Shown here: in pieces, positions 1-11,699 of the stretch
Position numbering within the stretch: the stretch's first letter is position 1
How the letters are laid out: each line of letters opens with the position of its first letter
Origin: Glycine soja
Taxonomy: Eukaryota > Streptophyta > Magnoliopsida > Fabales > Fabaceae
Direction: 5' to 3'
Length of the DNA stretch: 64,000 nucleotides
Assembly (NCBI RefSeq): GCF_004193775.1
Contig: NC_041019.1
Span: 40,692,966-40,756,965, forward strand
Translations under genes and position numbers: made by a program
The notes under the pieces: model-generated
The model's input: the letters and a program-made list of their open reading frames with translations, nothing else
Database searches by the model: none
Told to the model about the DNA's origin: nothing

Positions 1-1164
1 ATTTACTTATAGTATTTAGATCCCGAGGGAGTATACTTTTACTTAAAAGTATGTTAGTAAGTTGTGCCTGTAACTAATATTGGATTTGTTAAAATACTCC
101 TTATAAAGAGAGAGAAATAACCTCCACACTTCCACTTGAGGAGATTAATATACTTCACACTTTATTTCAGACAGAAAGAAAGGTCATTTTTTTCATCAAA
201 TAACTTAGTCTTAAGGATAATGTAGCAACTTAGGGTTATTAAATGTAATTATATATTGCAGTAAAAAAAATGTAATTATACAAATAAAAAAAAGACAATA
301 ATGGAAGCTAATTTCAATTAACAAAGAGAAAAGTTGAATTCTAGAATTATCTTTTTCATTCTATATGTTATATTATTTATTATTTTATTGAATGAGTAAA
401 TCATACATTAAATATCATTACATATTTTATTAAAATTTTATGTAAAATAATGATAATAATAATAAATCGAATTAGTGATTAACACAAACACAAGTGTTTT
501 GTTTAATAAACACCTCATGCTCCTTTTCTTCTTTGAATAATGAATAAAGGAGTGCCTAATTAAAATGTTAATAAATATAATTTATTGTTTTATCCATAAT
601 AAAATGTAGAAGTCATTAACCATTTCATGAATAAAAGAGAAAATAAATAAACATTGATTATTTATTTTTTTATTAAAAGAAAACTATAAACGGTGCACCA
701 GAAATACATTAAAAAAACTATTTCATAAAATTATCGGAATCAAATTCAAATCAAATATGAATACACCAACCAAATATAGTCATAACTTATAATTTACAAG
801 TTACAACGAACTAGATATTATGTGTGTTTAGAATCGTGTTTGTAATGTGCTTATGCCTAACTTTTTAGGCCAAATTAGGAGAAAGATGTAAGCACGGTCG
901 ATGTGAAAAATTACGTCAAAGAAAACACGGTATATCGACTGAAAAAGAAAACTAGATATTATATTGATTATATTTTTATTTATTGATTGCTATTTATTAT
1001 TTAAATTACAAGATACAAGCAAACCTTATCCTTTTTTCCCCCTCACCATTTTAGGAAGAAAAAGGGTAGAGGAAGAACAGGCAACTAGAGAAGAAATTAA
1101 GGGGCTATTTGCAGGAGCCTAAACCTAAGAGCAATACACAATACTACAAGATAAGGACAAGTTA
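1..1164. other. AT-rich 3' flank of the SDI1-like gene
   Basis: No coding potential or recognisable element is seen in this AT-rich stretch. The last hundred or so bases (about 1020-1164) lie directly downstream of the minus-strand stop codon of the SDI1-like gene and are the likely 3' UTR. No clean polyadenylation signal could be chosen among the many A/T-rich hexamers. Confidence 0.4.
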
Positions 1165-4100
1165 TTAACATGCCAATTGATCTCTAAAGGAAGAGATTTC
1201 CTCAAAGATTGGAAGCCTTCTTGATCTATTTGTGTTCCATGCATCTAGCATGTCATCTATCCCTTTCACAAAATCATCGTCAAGGTCCAAATCAGCCATA
1301 AACTCAGGTTGGGGGAGATTTGCATTCAACTCTTCAAGCAATTCCTCAGCTCTTTTTCTTGATTTGATTTCATCAGACCCTTGATGTTTTCCCTGTAACA
1401 CTTCTTCTAGAATGTAATAGGCTTCCTCATAACGACATTGTCTCATGAGGCATAAGCCCAAGTTGCAAGCCTTGTTGGCATCAGCATCTACCATCTGTGC
1501 TTTCTTGAACACAACCTCAGCCATCATGTAGTTTTCCTTTTGCATGTAGGCCCAACCCAAGTTTCCCTGCACCATCAATCAATATATTAAAATCTAATTT
1601 CCGGAAGAAAAAAAAAATTAGAGTTTAATTTCTCTAGTGAAAAATATTTCATTGTCCACTAATAATGACAGGTTTGACTTTTAATAGATAATTAATTATA
1701 ATAAAAGTCTATAAATTCATTACACATTATAATTTGTATATTATCGGTAACTTTCTATTTTACTAAGAAAAAATTATTCAAACCTGAAAGTGTTCATAAT
1801 CCTCTTCCCATGAAAGTTAAAACAATCAAATATTTTTAAGAGCTTTGTTATACAGCACGATGCTTTCTAAGAGAATTCACACCATATTCAACGCTGGTAG
1901 CAATAATTTTAAATATGAAGAGCTAACAAATGATCAGCAACAATGATGGATATGGATATGACTCTAGCAGTCTAGACACAAGAGAAGAGGACCGGAACTA
2001 TAAGTACTATCGTCGGATTCAGAAACAGGAAGTAAAGGAAGCGTTGAAAAGAATGAGTAATGGTAAGGCGGTGGGGCCAGACAACATACCTATTGAAGTG
2101 TGGAAAACTCTTGGAGATAGAGGTCTTGAGTGGCTCACCGAACTCTTTAACGAAATTATGAGGTCAAAACGCATGCCGGAGGAATGGAGGAGAAGCACGT
2201 TAGTGCCAATCTATAAGAACAAGGGGGATATACAAAATTGTGCAAATTATAGGGGAATCAAGCTCATGAGTCATACCATGAAATTATGGGAAAGAGTGAT
2301 CGAACGGAGATTAAGAAAGGAGACTCAAGTTACTGAGAATCAATTTGGTTTCATGCCGGGAAGGTCGACCATGGAAGCGATTTATTTATTACGGCGGGTG
2401 ATGGAGCAATATCGCATGGCCCAACAAGACTTGCACTTGATTTTTATTGACTTGGAGAAAGCGTATGATAGAGTGCCTAGAGAGATTTTGTGGAAAGCTC
2501 TAGAGAAGAAAGGGGTTAGGGTTGCATATATTCGAGCTATCCAAGATATGTATGATAGGGTATCGACTAGTGTTAGGACACAGGGTGGAGAGTCAGACGA
2601 TTTTCCCATCACAATTGGTTTACATCAAGGGTCAACCCTTAGCCCCTACCTTTTTACCTTAATTCTGGATGTCCTCACGGAACAAATCCAAGAGATAGCG
2701 CCGAGATGCATGCTTTTTGCAGATGACATAGTCCTCCTTGGAGAGTCGAGGGAGGAGTTGAATGAGAGGTTGGAAACTTGGAGACGAGCTCTAGAAACAC
2801 ATGGCTTTCGCCTAAGCAGAAGCAAATCGGAGTATATGGAATGTAAGTTCAACAAAAGAAGGAGGGTTTCTAACTCAGAGGTGAAAATAGGAGACCATAT
2901 TATCCCTCAAGTCACACGGTTTAAATATCTTGGGTCTGTAATACAGGATGATGGGGAAATTGAAGGGGATGTGAATCATCGCATTCAAGCAGGATGGATG
3001 AAATGGAGAAAAGCATCGGGGGTGTTATGTGATGCAAAGGTACCGATCAAGCTAAAGGGAAAGTTTTATCGGACTGCGGTAAGACCGGCGATTTTGTACG
3101 GAACAGAATGTTGGGCGGTCAAGAGCCAACATGAGAATAAAGTAGGTGTAGCGGAGATGAGGATGTTGCGGTGGATGTGTGGTAAGACTCGACAGGATAA
3201 AATTAGAAACGAAGCTATTAGAGAGAGGGTTGGAGTAGCGCCTATTGTAGAGAAGATGGTGGAAAATAGACTTAGGTGGTTTGGGCATGTAGAGAGAAGA
3301 CCGGTAGACTCTGTAGTGAGGAGAGTAGACCAGATGGAGAGAAGACAAATAATTCGAGGCAGAGGAAGACCCAAAAAGACTATAAGAGAGGCTATCAAAA
3401 AGGATCTCGAAATTAATGGTTTGGATAGAAGTATGGTACTTGATAGAACATTATGGCGGAAGTTGATCCATGTAGCCGACCCCACCTAGTGGGATAAGGC
3501 GTTGTTGTTGTTGTTGTTGTAGCATTTTGTTTAAGTTGATCATGATGTGCTTCATTTTTTTTTTATCTTTTTCATTTGAAGTTTCGATATCTAAGCAAAT
3601 GGAGAGAAAAATGTCAAATTAGATCAAACAAAGACAATAATTTAAGTACCAATAATCTTGCAGTTTCTTGCTTGATGGAGACTTGGAACTTCTTGCCATG
3701 AGAGCGAGCAGTCCTCGTGGTCCTTCCATTAAAGGCCTCTCCTTGGTAAATTAATCTTAGCTTTCTCTTTAACAATTCAATTTGCTCCTCTATTTTTCCA
3801 CACTTCTGTCTTTCAGAAAAACTATTGATCATATATATAATTGTTTGATTAACACATTCATTATCATATTAACTATTATTAAACAACACAGAAAAAACAC
3901 TTATTTGATCCCTATAATTTTATAATTTGTATCTTTTAATCCTTATAATTTGTATTTTAATTATTTTTTAGTTCCTGTAATTTAAAAATGATCTTTTTAA
4001 TCTTTATCATTTACATTTTAATTCTTTTTTAGTTCATATAGTTTGATAGTGATTTTTTTAGTTCTTATAATTTATATTTTAATTTTCTCTTAATCTTTAC

Positions 4101-6094
4101 CATTAAAATATGAGTAATATTATTAATTACAATTAACTACAAGAATATTAACAAATAATTCGTAACTAATTTATCGCAAGATAATTTATAATAAAAATAG
4201 TTGATAATTTATAATTAATTTGTAGTTAATTATTTTTATATTTTTTTTATAATAAGAACTAAAAGGTAATTAAAATATAAATTATAAGGATTAAAAAGAT
4301 CACTTTCAAATTATAAGGACTAAAAAAAATTAAAATACAAACTATAAGAATTAAAAATATTACTTTTAAACTATAGAGACTAAAAAAGAAATAAATTTAA
4401 ATTATAGATATTAAAAAAATTACTTTCAAACTATAGGAACTAAAAAGTACCAATTGTGAAACTATAGAGATCAAATGAGTAATTAAACCTAAACCACATA
4501 AACCAATACTTTACCCGATCTAACTCAATTATAGTAAGGAATGAAACTAGAAAAAAATAAGTATAGAATAACACTAAATAAAAATTATGGAGATATAAGG
4601 TGAGTTGAATGATTAAAAGAGAAGAAAGAAGGAAAAGATGAGTAGTTCTATTTCCTTTTCTAACAAAAAAACTAACCTTCTAACCATTAACATTTTTTCA
4701 TAAAAAACTAAATAAAATTTTTTTATATATATATATTATGAAGCATATAAATTTTAATACCTTGTAAAGGTCAAGAAGAACATTATCAAGTGACTCTTGT
4801 GAGTGTTTGGAACAAAGGCCTCTAAAAGATTTGATGGCTTCAATTGCTTCTTCAGATCTATCTAACTGCTTCATCACAACAGCCATGTCCTTCAGGGCAC
4901 TGTCCACTTTATCCCCAGCATTTATTGCCTTCCAAAACAATACTATAGCTGCTTCTGGGTCCTTATCAACCAACTGAACTTCCAAGAAAATAATAATAGT
5001 ATTTAGTACTACTTATTAAACTATATTAATTATTCATTCAAATATATTAAAAATCCTATATGAAGAAAATACTCGCGTCTACTGTTATTGTCAAGACTCG
5101 AGGTTTGGCTAACTAGTTAGTATAGTTGTATATGTGGGTGTTTACACGCTCAAGTGAAAGTAGATCTGATGCTCAAAGAAGATCATTATCACATATGTTT
5201 CTCATTATTAATTGATAATCATGTGATTAATGCATAATAATTTAAATTTAATTCGAAAGAATTTATAATGATATTTAGTTTTTTTTATTTATACCTCTCT
5301 TTTTTCTCTTGGTCACTATTAGAGTCTTGCTCAGGCAGTATTGTATTGAGAACTAAACTTCAAACTTGACCACCAGAAGAGAGAGAGAGATGGAATTTTA
5401 CATCATATGAATAACTTCAAAAATAAAAAAGGAAATATAATCGTTGAATTTGCAAGATTTTATGAATCTTAGAGAAGCACCAGATCTGAAACATGTGTTG
5501 GAAAAGGAATGTAGGAGTTAAAGTGGAAATGTTTAGCACTTCAAGTGTAAGTCAACATTATACAGTGCTTCATTACACATCCATACTTCAGAATACGTTC
5601 TTGAGAAACAAACAGAGAACCACTTGTTTTAGCATGATGCCATACATATTGGTCAATTCCAAAGAACACTTTTTTCAGTAAAGCAATAAAATAAAAGCTT
5701 TTCCATTTCGATACGAAAATCTGTCTCACAACCCCAAAATCTACTGTAAAAACGGCAGCATATACACTTTTAATTACTCCAAATATTGTGAATTACAAAA
5801 TTCTGGAACAACAAAAATCTAACATAAAATTGAGAGGAATAAATATGGTGCAGTTATCACTTTTTTGGCTATAGATAATACTTCACTTGTCTAGGAACAA
5901 AACGCACGGCATTTTTCAGATACCAAAAAAACAGAAAAGTGAAGCCAAATTGAAAAGGGTAAAAGCATATATACCTGAGCATGCTTGGCTTTGACATAAG
6001 GGCTATCTCCATAAGGCACCTTATGAATAACATGATAGAGGTCATCTTTCTTTCCTAACTTTGAACTCTTCTTGCACACATTAATTCCTTCCAT
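1165..6094 (-). CDS. SDI1-like: SDI1/MS5-like TPR protein (4 exons)
   Basis: Four exons on the minus strand give a protein of about 296 residues: 6094-5975, 4973-4761, 3805-3650 and 1566-1165. All junctions have GT donors and AG acceptors (for example CAG|GTATAT after exon 1 and TTG|GTACTT after exon 3), and the reading frame is kept through all of them. The N-terminus MEGINVCKKSSKLGKK, the PEAAIVLFWKAINAGDKVDS block, the YQGEAFNG block and the GNLGWAYMQKENYMMAEVVF TPR block are hallmarks of the sulfur deficiency-induced 1 / MS5 (POLLENLESS3-like) family. Family members are about 300 residues, so this copy looks full length. TPR helices cover roughly residues 40-95 and 160-225; the acidic tail (DLDLDDD) is also typical. 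In Arabidopsis SDI1 is induced by sulfur starvation and represses aliphatic glucosinolate genes through MYB28; MS5 acts in male meiosis. Which role applies here cannot be told from sequence. Intron 3 is enlarged to 2.1 kb by a LINE, intron 2 carries an inverted-repeat element, and intron 1 (1.0 kb) holds nothing recognisable. Confidence 0.9.
1930..3489 (+). CDS. LINE (RTE clade) reverse transcriptase, N-terminally truncated
   Basis: The open frame of 519 codons has no internal stop. RT motifs run in order: NGKAVGPDNIPIEVWK (about residue 45), NYRGI (about 107), QFGFMPGRST (about 138), LIFIDLEKAYDRVPR with the motif A aspartate (about 170), LHQGSTLSPYLFTL (about 230) and FADDIVLLGE with the catalytic FADD (about 264). 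The C-terminal part has the LRWFGHVERRP segment usual for this clade. Complete RTE proteins are near 1000 residues with an N-terminal endonuclease, which is absent here, so autonomous movement is unlikely. The start codon is only the first ATG in the truncated copy. The open frame suggests a fairly recent insertion. Confidence 0.85.
   Translation: MISNNDGYGYDSSSLDTREEDRNYKYYRRIQKQEVKEALKRMSNGKAVGPDNIPIEVWKTLGDRGLEWLTELFNEIMRSKRMPEEWRRSTLVPIYKNKGDIQNCANYRGIKLMSHTMKLWERVIERRLRKETQVTENQFGFMPGRSTMEAIYLLRRVMEQYRMAQQDLHLIFIDLEKAYDRVPREILWKALEKKGVRVAYIRAIQDMYDRVSTSVRTQGGESDDFPITIGLHQGSTLSPYLFTLILDVLTEQIQEIAPRCMLFADDIVLLGESREELNERLETWRRALETHGFRLSRSKSEYMECKFNKRRRVSNSEVKIGDHIIPQVTRFKYLGSVIQDDGEIEGDVNHRIQAGWMKWRKASGVLCDAKVPIKLKGKFYRTAVRPAILYGTECWAVKSQHENKVGVAEMRMLRWMCGKTRQDKIRNEAIRERVGVAPIVEKMVENRLRWFGHVERRPVDSVVRRVDQMERRQIIRGRGRPKKTIREAIKKDLEINGLDRSMVLDRTLWRKLIHVADPT
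1930..3522 (+). mobile_element. 5'-truncated RTE-type LINE in intron 3 of the SDI1-like gene
   Basis: A reverse transcriptase ORF is followed by a short tail ending in a (TTG)n repeat at about 3496-3522, which is the usual 3' end of plant RTE-clade LINEs. The apurinic endonuclease domain that precedes RT in complete RTE elements is missing, so the insertion is 5' truncated near 1930. It lies antisense to the host gene and entirely within intron 3. No convincing target-site duplication was found by eye. Confidence 0.85.
3893..4490. repeat. Long-inverted-repeat element (MITE-like) in intron 2
   Basis: The left arm begins with CACTTATTTGATCCCTATA and the right arm ends with ATCAAATGAGTAATTAAACC; each reads as the imperfect reverse complement of the other for about 200 bp. 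Both arms are made of degenerate units of the form 'actaaaaa..tataaattataaggac'. This layout fits a non-autonomous Mutator-like or foldback element of the kind common in legume introns. A similar but shorter element lies at 57577-57778. Confidence 0.6.
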
Positions 6095-6210
6095 ATCTCT
6101 AATTTGTCACACAAATTCACACAAACTGTTTCAATTTTGTTTCTCCTCTTTTTAGGTACACATGCACCTTTTGAGTTTATTGTTATGATGAGGAAGAGTC
6201 AGAGAGAGGG

Positions 6211-6400
6211 GTCTCGAATGTGAAGGGGTGGGTCTATTCTCATAAAGAGAAACCAAAGACATAGGAGGATAATATATACAAGGAATCTTGTGACACACTT
6301 GGTGAATCTGGATGGGAGTGCGTCCACATTCCCTTGTGCATAGTATCACACAACAACGAATCATGTACCCCTCAAAGCTAATTGCTATGCACCACGTGTC
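6211..6400 (-). promoter_or_regulatory. Candidate promoter of the SDI1-like gene
   Basis: Upstream of the minus-strand ATG at 6094, a TATA-like TATATATT lies at about 6271-6279, roughly 180 bp before the start. A G-box CACGTG is at 6393-6398. A GAGAC core (read on the minus strand, 6211-6215) matches the core of the sulfur-responsive SURE element, but it would lie downstream of the TATA box, inside the likely 5' UTR. GAGAC is short and expected by chance, so only the TATA and G-box positions carry weight. Confidence 0.4.
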
Positions 6401-6499
6401 ATTTTGTATTAAATATTGTTTGACATGTCCTTTTGCTTGGAGTAAAGGATAGAGTGCGAAATTCGTACTAAGTTCACTCAGCACCCGGATCCTCTTGAG

Positions 6500-7351
6500 T
6501 TGAAGAAATAATTAAGTATGCTGTTTTTTTTAAAGAATTTTTAAGCAAGTAATTAATTTAATAATAATGATGATAAGCTTAATACATATTTATCAAAAAT
6601 TAAATTTTGATGTATTAATGAGTGGGAGTCAATGGAATACTGTAGATATTAGAGGATTAAGTGTATGTTTGAAAATCAGATGGAAAAATATTTTTGAGGT
6701 AAAAGTATTTTTGTAAAAGAATCAAGACTCTTATTTTTTTTCTTTTATTTTGGTTTTATCTATTAGATCTGCATTGAAAAAATTAAATAGTTAAATTGTG
6801 CACAATTCTCTCTCCCTCTCTCTCAAAACGCTAATTTCCGTTTCTTCACATGGTGCACAATTCTTTTACCCTCATTTTAGGCTCTTCCTATGCTTTCTTG
6901 GAAAACACCTCTCTCTCTCCCAAAATGTTAATCTCAATCTCTGCTCCACAAAATGCTCTCTACTACAACCACGTCCGAGATCCTCCCGGTCTTAGGGCTT
7001 TTCTTGCATCTTCAACACATTTGAGTCATGCTATCCTCTCTTCGGCGTGTTCAATGCGACTTTTTTTTACCATTTGGAGGTAATTTTTTTAAAAATTATT
7101 AACTAAGAATACTTTTTGACTTAATTTGTATTTAGATGTAAGTCACGAAAGTAGCTGCGACTTTGTTTACAAAGTCGTAATTACTTTTAATGACTTGTTT
7201 TTAAATGAGAATTAATTTAAAAGTACTCTCATTTGATTATTTTAAAAAAAATTACTGCAAATGATAAAAAAGACCGTTCAATGCATCTTTGTCGTTTATC
7301 CATAATCGTGTAGACAATAAGACTATATTGCCTTAGGCCCAATTTTATTGT
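6500..7351. other. Intergenic stretch without a recognisable gene
   Basis: The stretch is AT-rich, with a moderately GC-richer CT-repetitive patch at 6795-7085 that holds two overlapping short ORFs of low complexity (CTCTCTC-type repeats). Neither ORF resembles a known protein. The patch could be a decayed 5' UTR or leader sequence. Confidence 0.3.
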
Positions 7352-7560
7352 CACTACTACAAAAGCAAGCTTTAATAATACTGATTCAACGACCGTTCCA
7401 TCGAAATTATCGTAAAAAATGTGACGATATTTTTATAAATAATAATGACGAAGGTTTTTACAAAACTGTGGATGAAACCGAAAATTGACATGTTTTTTAC
7501 GGGAACCGACATTGAAATCAATAATTCAACGACAATTTTGAAAATTCCTCTTTGAAAGGG
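7352..7560 (+). mobile_element. Left terminus of a CACTA-like element
   Basis: The sequence opens with CACTACTACAAAAGCAAGC, the usual form of a plant CACTA (En/Spm) terminal repeat. It is followed by about 150 bp with repeated ACGA/CCGA-rich words (caacgaccg, gtgacgat, aatgacgaa, aaccgac), which fits subterminal repeats. The matching right terminus was not found with confidence, so the element's length is unknown. The adjacent host-gene fragments at 10.5-13.8 kb may lie inside it. Confidence 0.45.
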
Positions 7561-10505
7561 ATGAGTTTTGGGTTTTGATTCTTGCACCCTCTTTCTCAGT
7601 CTCACTCGATCCCTCTCTTTGCGGCCTCTCTCACTCTGTCTCTCTTGACTCTTACACCCTAAAACGCGGTGGTGTCGCCGTCGAAGCTGTCTCCAGTGCC
7701 ACTGTCGAAGTTGCCACTCTCTACGTTTCTCTCTTTCTGTTTCGCTCAACCCCGAACCTTCTCTCACTCTATGCAAATTTTTTGGTTTCTGTGAATGTTT
7801 CATTTTCTAGAACCCTCTGTGCACACTGTCTCCGGCGAACTCTCGTGCTCACAGTCTCTGGCGAACGGCTAAAGGTTTGGGTTTCTAGAACTCTCTGTAC
7901 ATGTGCACCAACTGTTTGATTATTTGTCAATTTTAAAAAATTATGATGCATGTTATATGTATCATGTTTTCGACTTGGATTGGAATACAGAGGGTTCCAT
8001 TGGATTCGAAAATTCGCCACATGAAACTCTTGTAATGATTTACTCTGAGACAATGCAAGTTTGTGAGATTGTTATTCACAAAGCATAAAATTGGGAATTA
8101 TGTTTCTGATAACTGTGAATTTAGTTATTGCTTACTGTATTTAGATTAGAACAAATGTTTCTGATATCTTGACATTACATTTGCTGTGAGTGATTAAATT
8201 CTACTTAATAGAATCTCCTGGGCTACTTGGATGTATTTTGACAAAATTTATGTGAATTTTTTTGTTGGTAACTGTTCACCCTGCTTGTTAAATTGGTCAA
8301 AAGCCCAACCAACCCAAAAGGTTGAGAATTCAAAAAGTGTTGGCCTGTTTTGGATCTCTATTTCCAGCAATTTGTATTTGAGGATCAATTTTAGGAATGG
8401 AAAGTCAACAAATTCATAAGGAGTAATGTTTTATAATGATAGTCCATGAAGTAGAAGCAAACCATAACTTGCCATCCTTTGTGAACCACTTCATTGAACC
8501 ATTGTTCTTATACTCAGCATAATTTGATTGCCTTGAAACCTGCATAAAACATGAGATTGAGTGCTTTAAATTTTTCCTAACTTTAATCAATTTGTAGTTT
8601 GTGATATGAGATGGGTCAGCTAAATTAACATTTGGGTTGTTAGAAGCATTCTATGTAGGAATGAACTGAAGATATTCTCTTATCATTTAGTTTTATTCTA
8701 ATGGACTGAGTGCCCAGCCAACTAGGGAGGGGTTAGGCTATGAATAACTGATCAAATACGTTACTAGCTAGTTGGAGGAAATTGGAATTGTAAATTTACA
8801 GAAGGAGTCTGCACCTGAGAATGCTTTGGTCATTTATTATTTTGTTTTAATTACTACACTTTATAGTAGAATAGAATAAAGTAGAGTATTTCATGGGAAA
8901 CTGATGGTGCATTCTGCACTTGCCAGACTGTTCAGATTTAAATTTGAGGGAAAATAATTTAAAATAATAGAGAGGGGATAAGTCTAGAGAGAGAGTGGAA
9001 AAAAATTGCAGGTTTACTTGTAATCGCAAATAACTCCTCTGCAACTGATGCCAAATGGTGCTATAAGATGCTAATTCTATTATGATGAATGATGTTCACA
9101 AACTAAAGTTTGGACTTAGTTTTTAATGCAATACTCAATTTTTAATTAATAATTCATCTGCTTCTACACACAATCATTTACAAACATAAGCGGGGCTCAC
9201 TTTTCATTTGACAGCATTGACTTGTAGGCTACATATAGTGAGGACATGAGGATGATTGAATACATAAATACTTGAGACCAAACCTATGCTTTACAGGCCC
9301 TTTTTTAGCAACTTATATATATTTTGTTTAGAGTCGGGGTGTGTTTTGTTAGATTTCATATTTGAGCAATATTCATTGGTATTTGGTAGAATAAACCCTC
9401 ATTCCCTTTAAAACATTATTTGAATACTTAAACTTTTTAATGCTTGCTTGAAATTTCCTGAACCTTCAGTTAGTACATGTTGACTTTAATTGCACCAACT
9501 GTTTCATGATTTACAACTAGATCATATTTCTCAAAAAAAATGTAAAGATTTCAAAGGGAAACCGATAATATTGATGTTCCATGGTTGATACAGAATGTCT
9601 AGTTTCAACTGATGCACTTCCTTGTTCCTCAGTCTCTTATAGGATAGTGGAAAAATTGCTGTGTGAAGTATAATCGGGATCTCTACATTCCTGTGTTCTG
9701 ATTTAGTATGCCAGAGTCAACCTTCAAGCAACTATGATTCGCTACTATGATGTTGTAGTGTAGAAAACTTCTGTTTAATGATGTTGCGAAAGTCTGCTAA
9801 TTGAAGAGTTCTAATATTGTATTATAGGAAAGTTCTATATATCAATCAAGCCTTGAAATCATGCATTAATGCCTTTATATATTTGGGCCCCCCTGTTTCT
9901 TTGGAAGGTTTCTGTTAGTAGTTGAGAAATAATTGTATGATAAACCCATCATTGCAAAGGTAATATAAGCCTAGAAGGGGAACAAGAGAAGAAAATAAGC
10001 AAAGGGATGAGTTTACTGTATCAGGCCAATCTGAAGAGAGCAATAGGCCAGAAAGAGTGAGCCTACATGGGTGAAAGGGAAAGGAAGGCATAGCAAATTA
10101 GCAACAATGAAAGCAAATTGTTAGAGAACAGTTAAAGGGGTGAATAACAGAAAGGATAGGTGAAAATTGGAGAGTGGAGGTAAGATAGGGAATCATTTCC
10201 TTATATTGGAGAGGTGGTGGTCAATGGGGAGGTCAGGTAGTGGTGGAAAGGCTTTTCCATGGTGTGGGTTTGCTTCTTTGTAGAGGAAGCAATTAGGTGT
10301 CCATATTCAAGTTAGCATTATTGTAACGAGTTTTCCTTCATGTTATAGAAAAACAATAAAATACAGTTTCTTTTCTTCATCCCTGCTACTGATTTTATTA
10401 TCTGTCGTGCATTTATTTTTTAAGCAATTTACTGAGGCGGTATCCAAATATCTTGAAGCAGTATCCAACCATCATCATATGATTTCTTGATGTTTTCTTT
10501 CCAGT
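7561..10505. other. Non-coding or decayed DNA between a CACTA-like end and a RAD21 fragment
   Basis: A GC-richer patch at 7570-7910 has 5'-UTR-like CT repeats and short ORFs on both strands but no recognisable domain. A short minus-strand exon-like piece (8539-8420, preceded by TTTTATGCAG and containing EYKNNGSMKWFTKDGKLWF) could be a terminal exon of a captured gene. I do not recognise it. The remainder (8550-10500) shows no coding potential. Confidence 0.3.
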
Positions 10506-11134
10506 AGTGTTTTGGAGAACAAAACAGAGAGAGCAAGACACCATAAACTTTTCACAAGTTTTGGAGGGCAGGCGCGGAAAGAATCTGCAGTGTTGTTTTA
10601 TGAAGTACTGGTATGCTCAACTTGTATTTTAAGATTCTATTCATGCTTATGAAAAGTTTGGTGACTTCTGAAAAAAAATGAAAAGTTTGGTAACTATTTT
10701 TCTTATGGCAAACTTCTATCTTCAATTTCTTTGCAGAAATCTAAATTATGTTTTCTTGTCTTACTACTCTTCTTTTTCTGATTGGAATATAAGTATATAA
10801 ATCTACAGTGCAAGGCAACAGGGAACTTATGTCAGTCCCTTTGGTGTTTCTTAGAAACCATATTTCATAGCGGCAGAAGAAGTCGATCCTTTCAATAATT
10901 TACTTTATAGTTATTTAATTTAATCGTTTTGCCTCCCACACGAAAAAAATTGGTTGAATGTATTGTGGCTATGTGCTTGTGTGGTGCTATAAGGATATAT
11001 ATTTGCCTTTTAACCATGTTGACAATGCTTGAATCATAAAGGGAAAACTTTTGGGAGAACTACCAGTCCATTCTAAGTTTAAATTAAAGTAGGACTGCAA
11101 CAATTTATTTTGAGTAAATTGCACTTACATCTCT

Positions 11135-11560
11135 TGAGTAGGGATGTCAACGGGGCAGGGCGGGGCGGGGAGTACTCCCCCACTCCCCGTCCCTGATCCC
11201 CGCCGTGGGGTATTTTTTTTTCCTGTTCCCATCCTTATGGGGCCCTGAAATTTAAGAAAAAAACATTAACTTTAAATTCTAATATAAGTAAAATTAAAAA
11301 TGACTTAAAAAGTCTCACCAACATAATATTCAAACTCAAATAATCCATACATTGTTAAACTCAAATAAACAAACATGGACAACAAGTTTAATTTTAAATA
11401 ATACAAACTAGGGGCGTCAATTTGGACTCGCAAACGAAAATTCCCACAGGGACTGCCCAGTATGGGGTCCCGCAGGGACGGGGACAAGGATAAATATTCC
11501 CCCATGGGCACGATGGCGACGAGGACGGGGATCACACCCCGTCCAAGGAAATTACATAAT
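11135..11560. repeat. G/C-rich interspersed repeat (hAT/MITE-like) inside the RAD21 fragment intron
   Basis: The left part begins GATGTCAACGGGGCAGGGCG and is rich in CGGGG/CCCCG words; the right part (11410-11560) repeats the theme with CCCGCAGGGACGGGGACA and ends near ACACCCCGTCC. The two ends look inverted relative to each other. The base composition is sharply unlike its AT-rich surroundings. It matches the general look of legume hAT-type non-autonomous elements, but terminal repeats were not fixed exactly. Confidence 0.4.
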
Positions 11561-11699
11561 TACCCTTATATTAATTGTTATTTTATTTTTGACTAAATGT
11601 ATTTTCAATTTTTTTTTGGGTAGGGTTATCATATTCAAAAACATAGTGATTATAAATACACTCAATAGAAAAAAAGTTGTTGCTCTCACCAGGAAAAGG

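Noticed and set aside
7372..8053. Arginine-rich minus-strand ORFs and plus-strand counterparts near the CACTA-like end
   Set aside because: Derived from CT/GA-repeat sequence; frames open on both strands and no recognisable domain.
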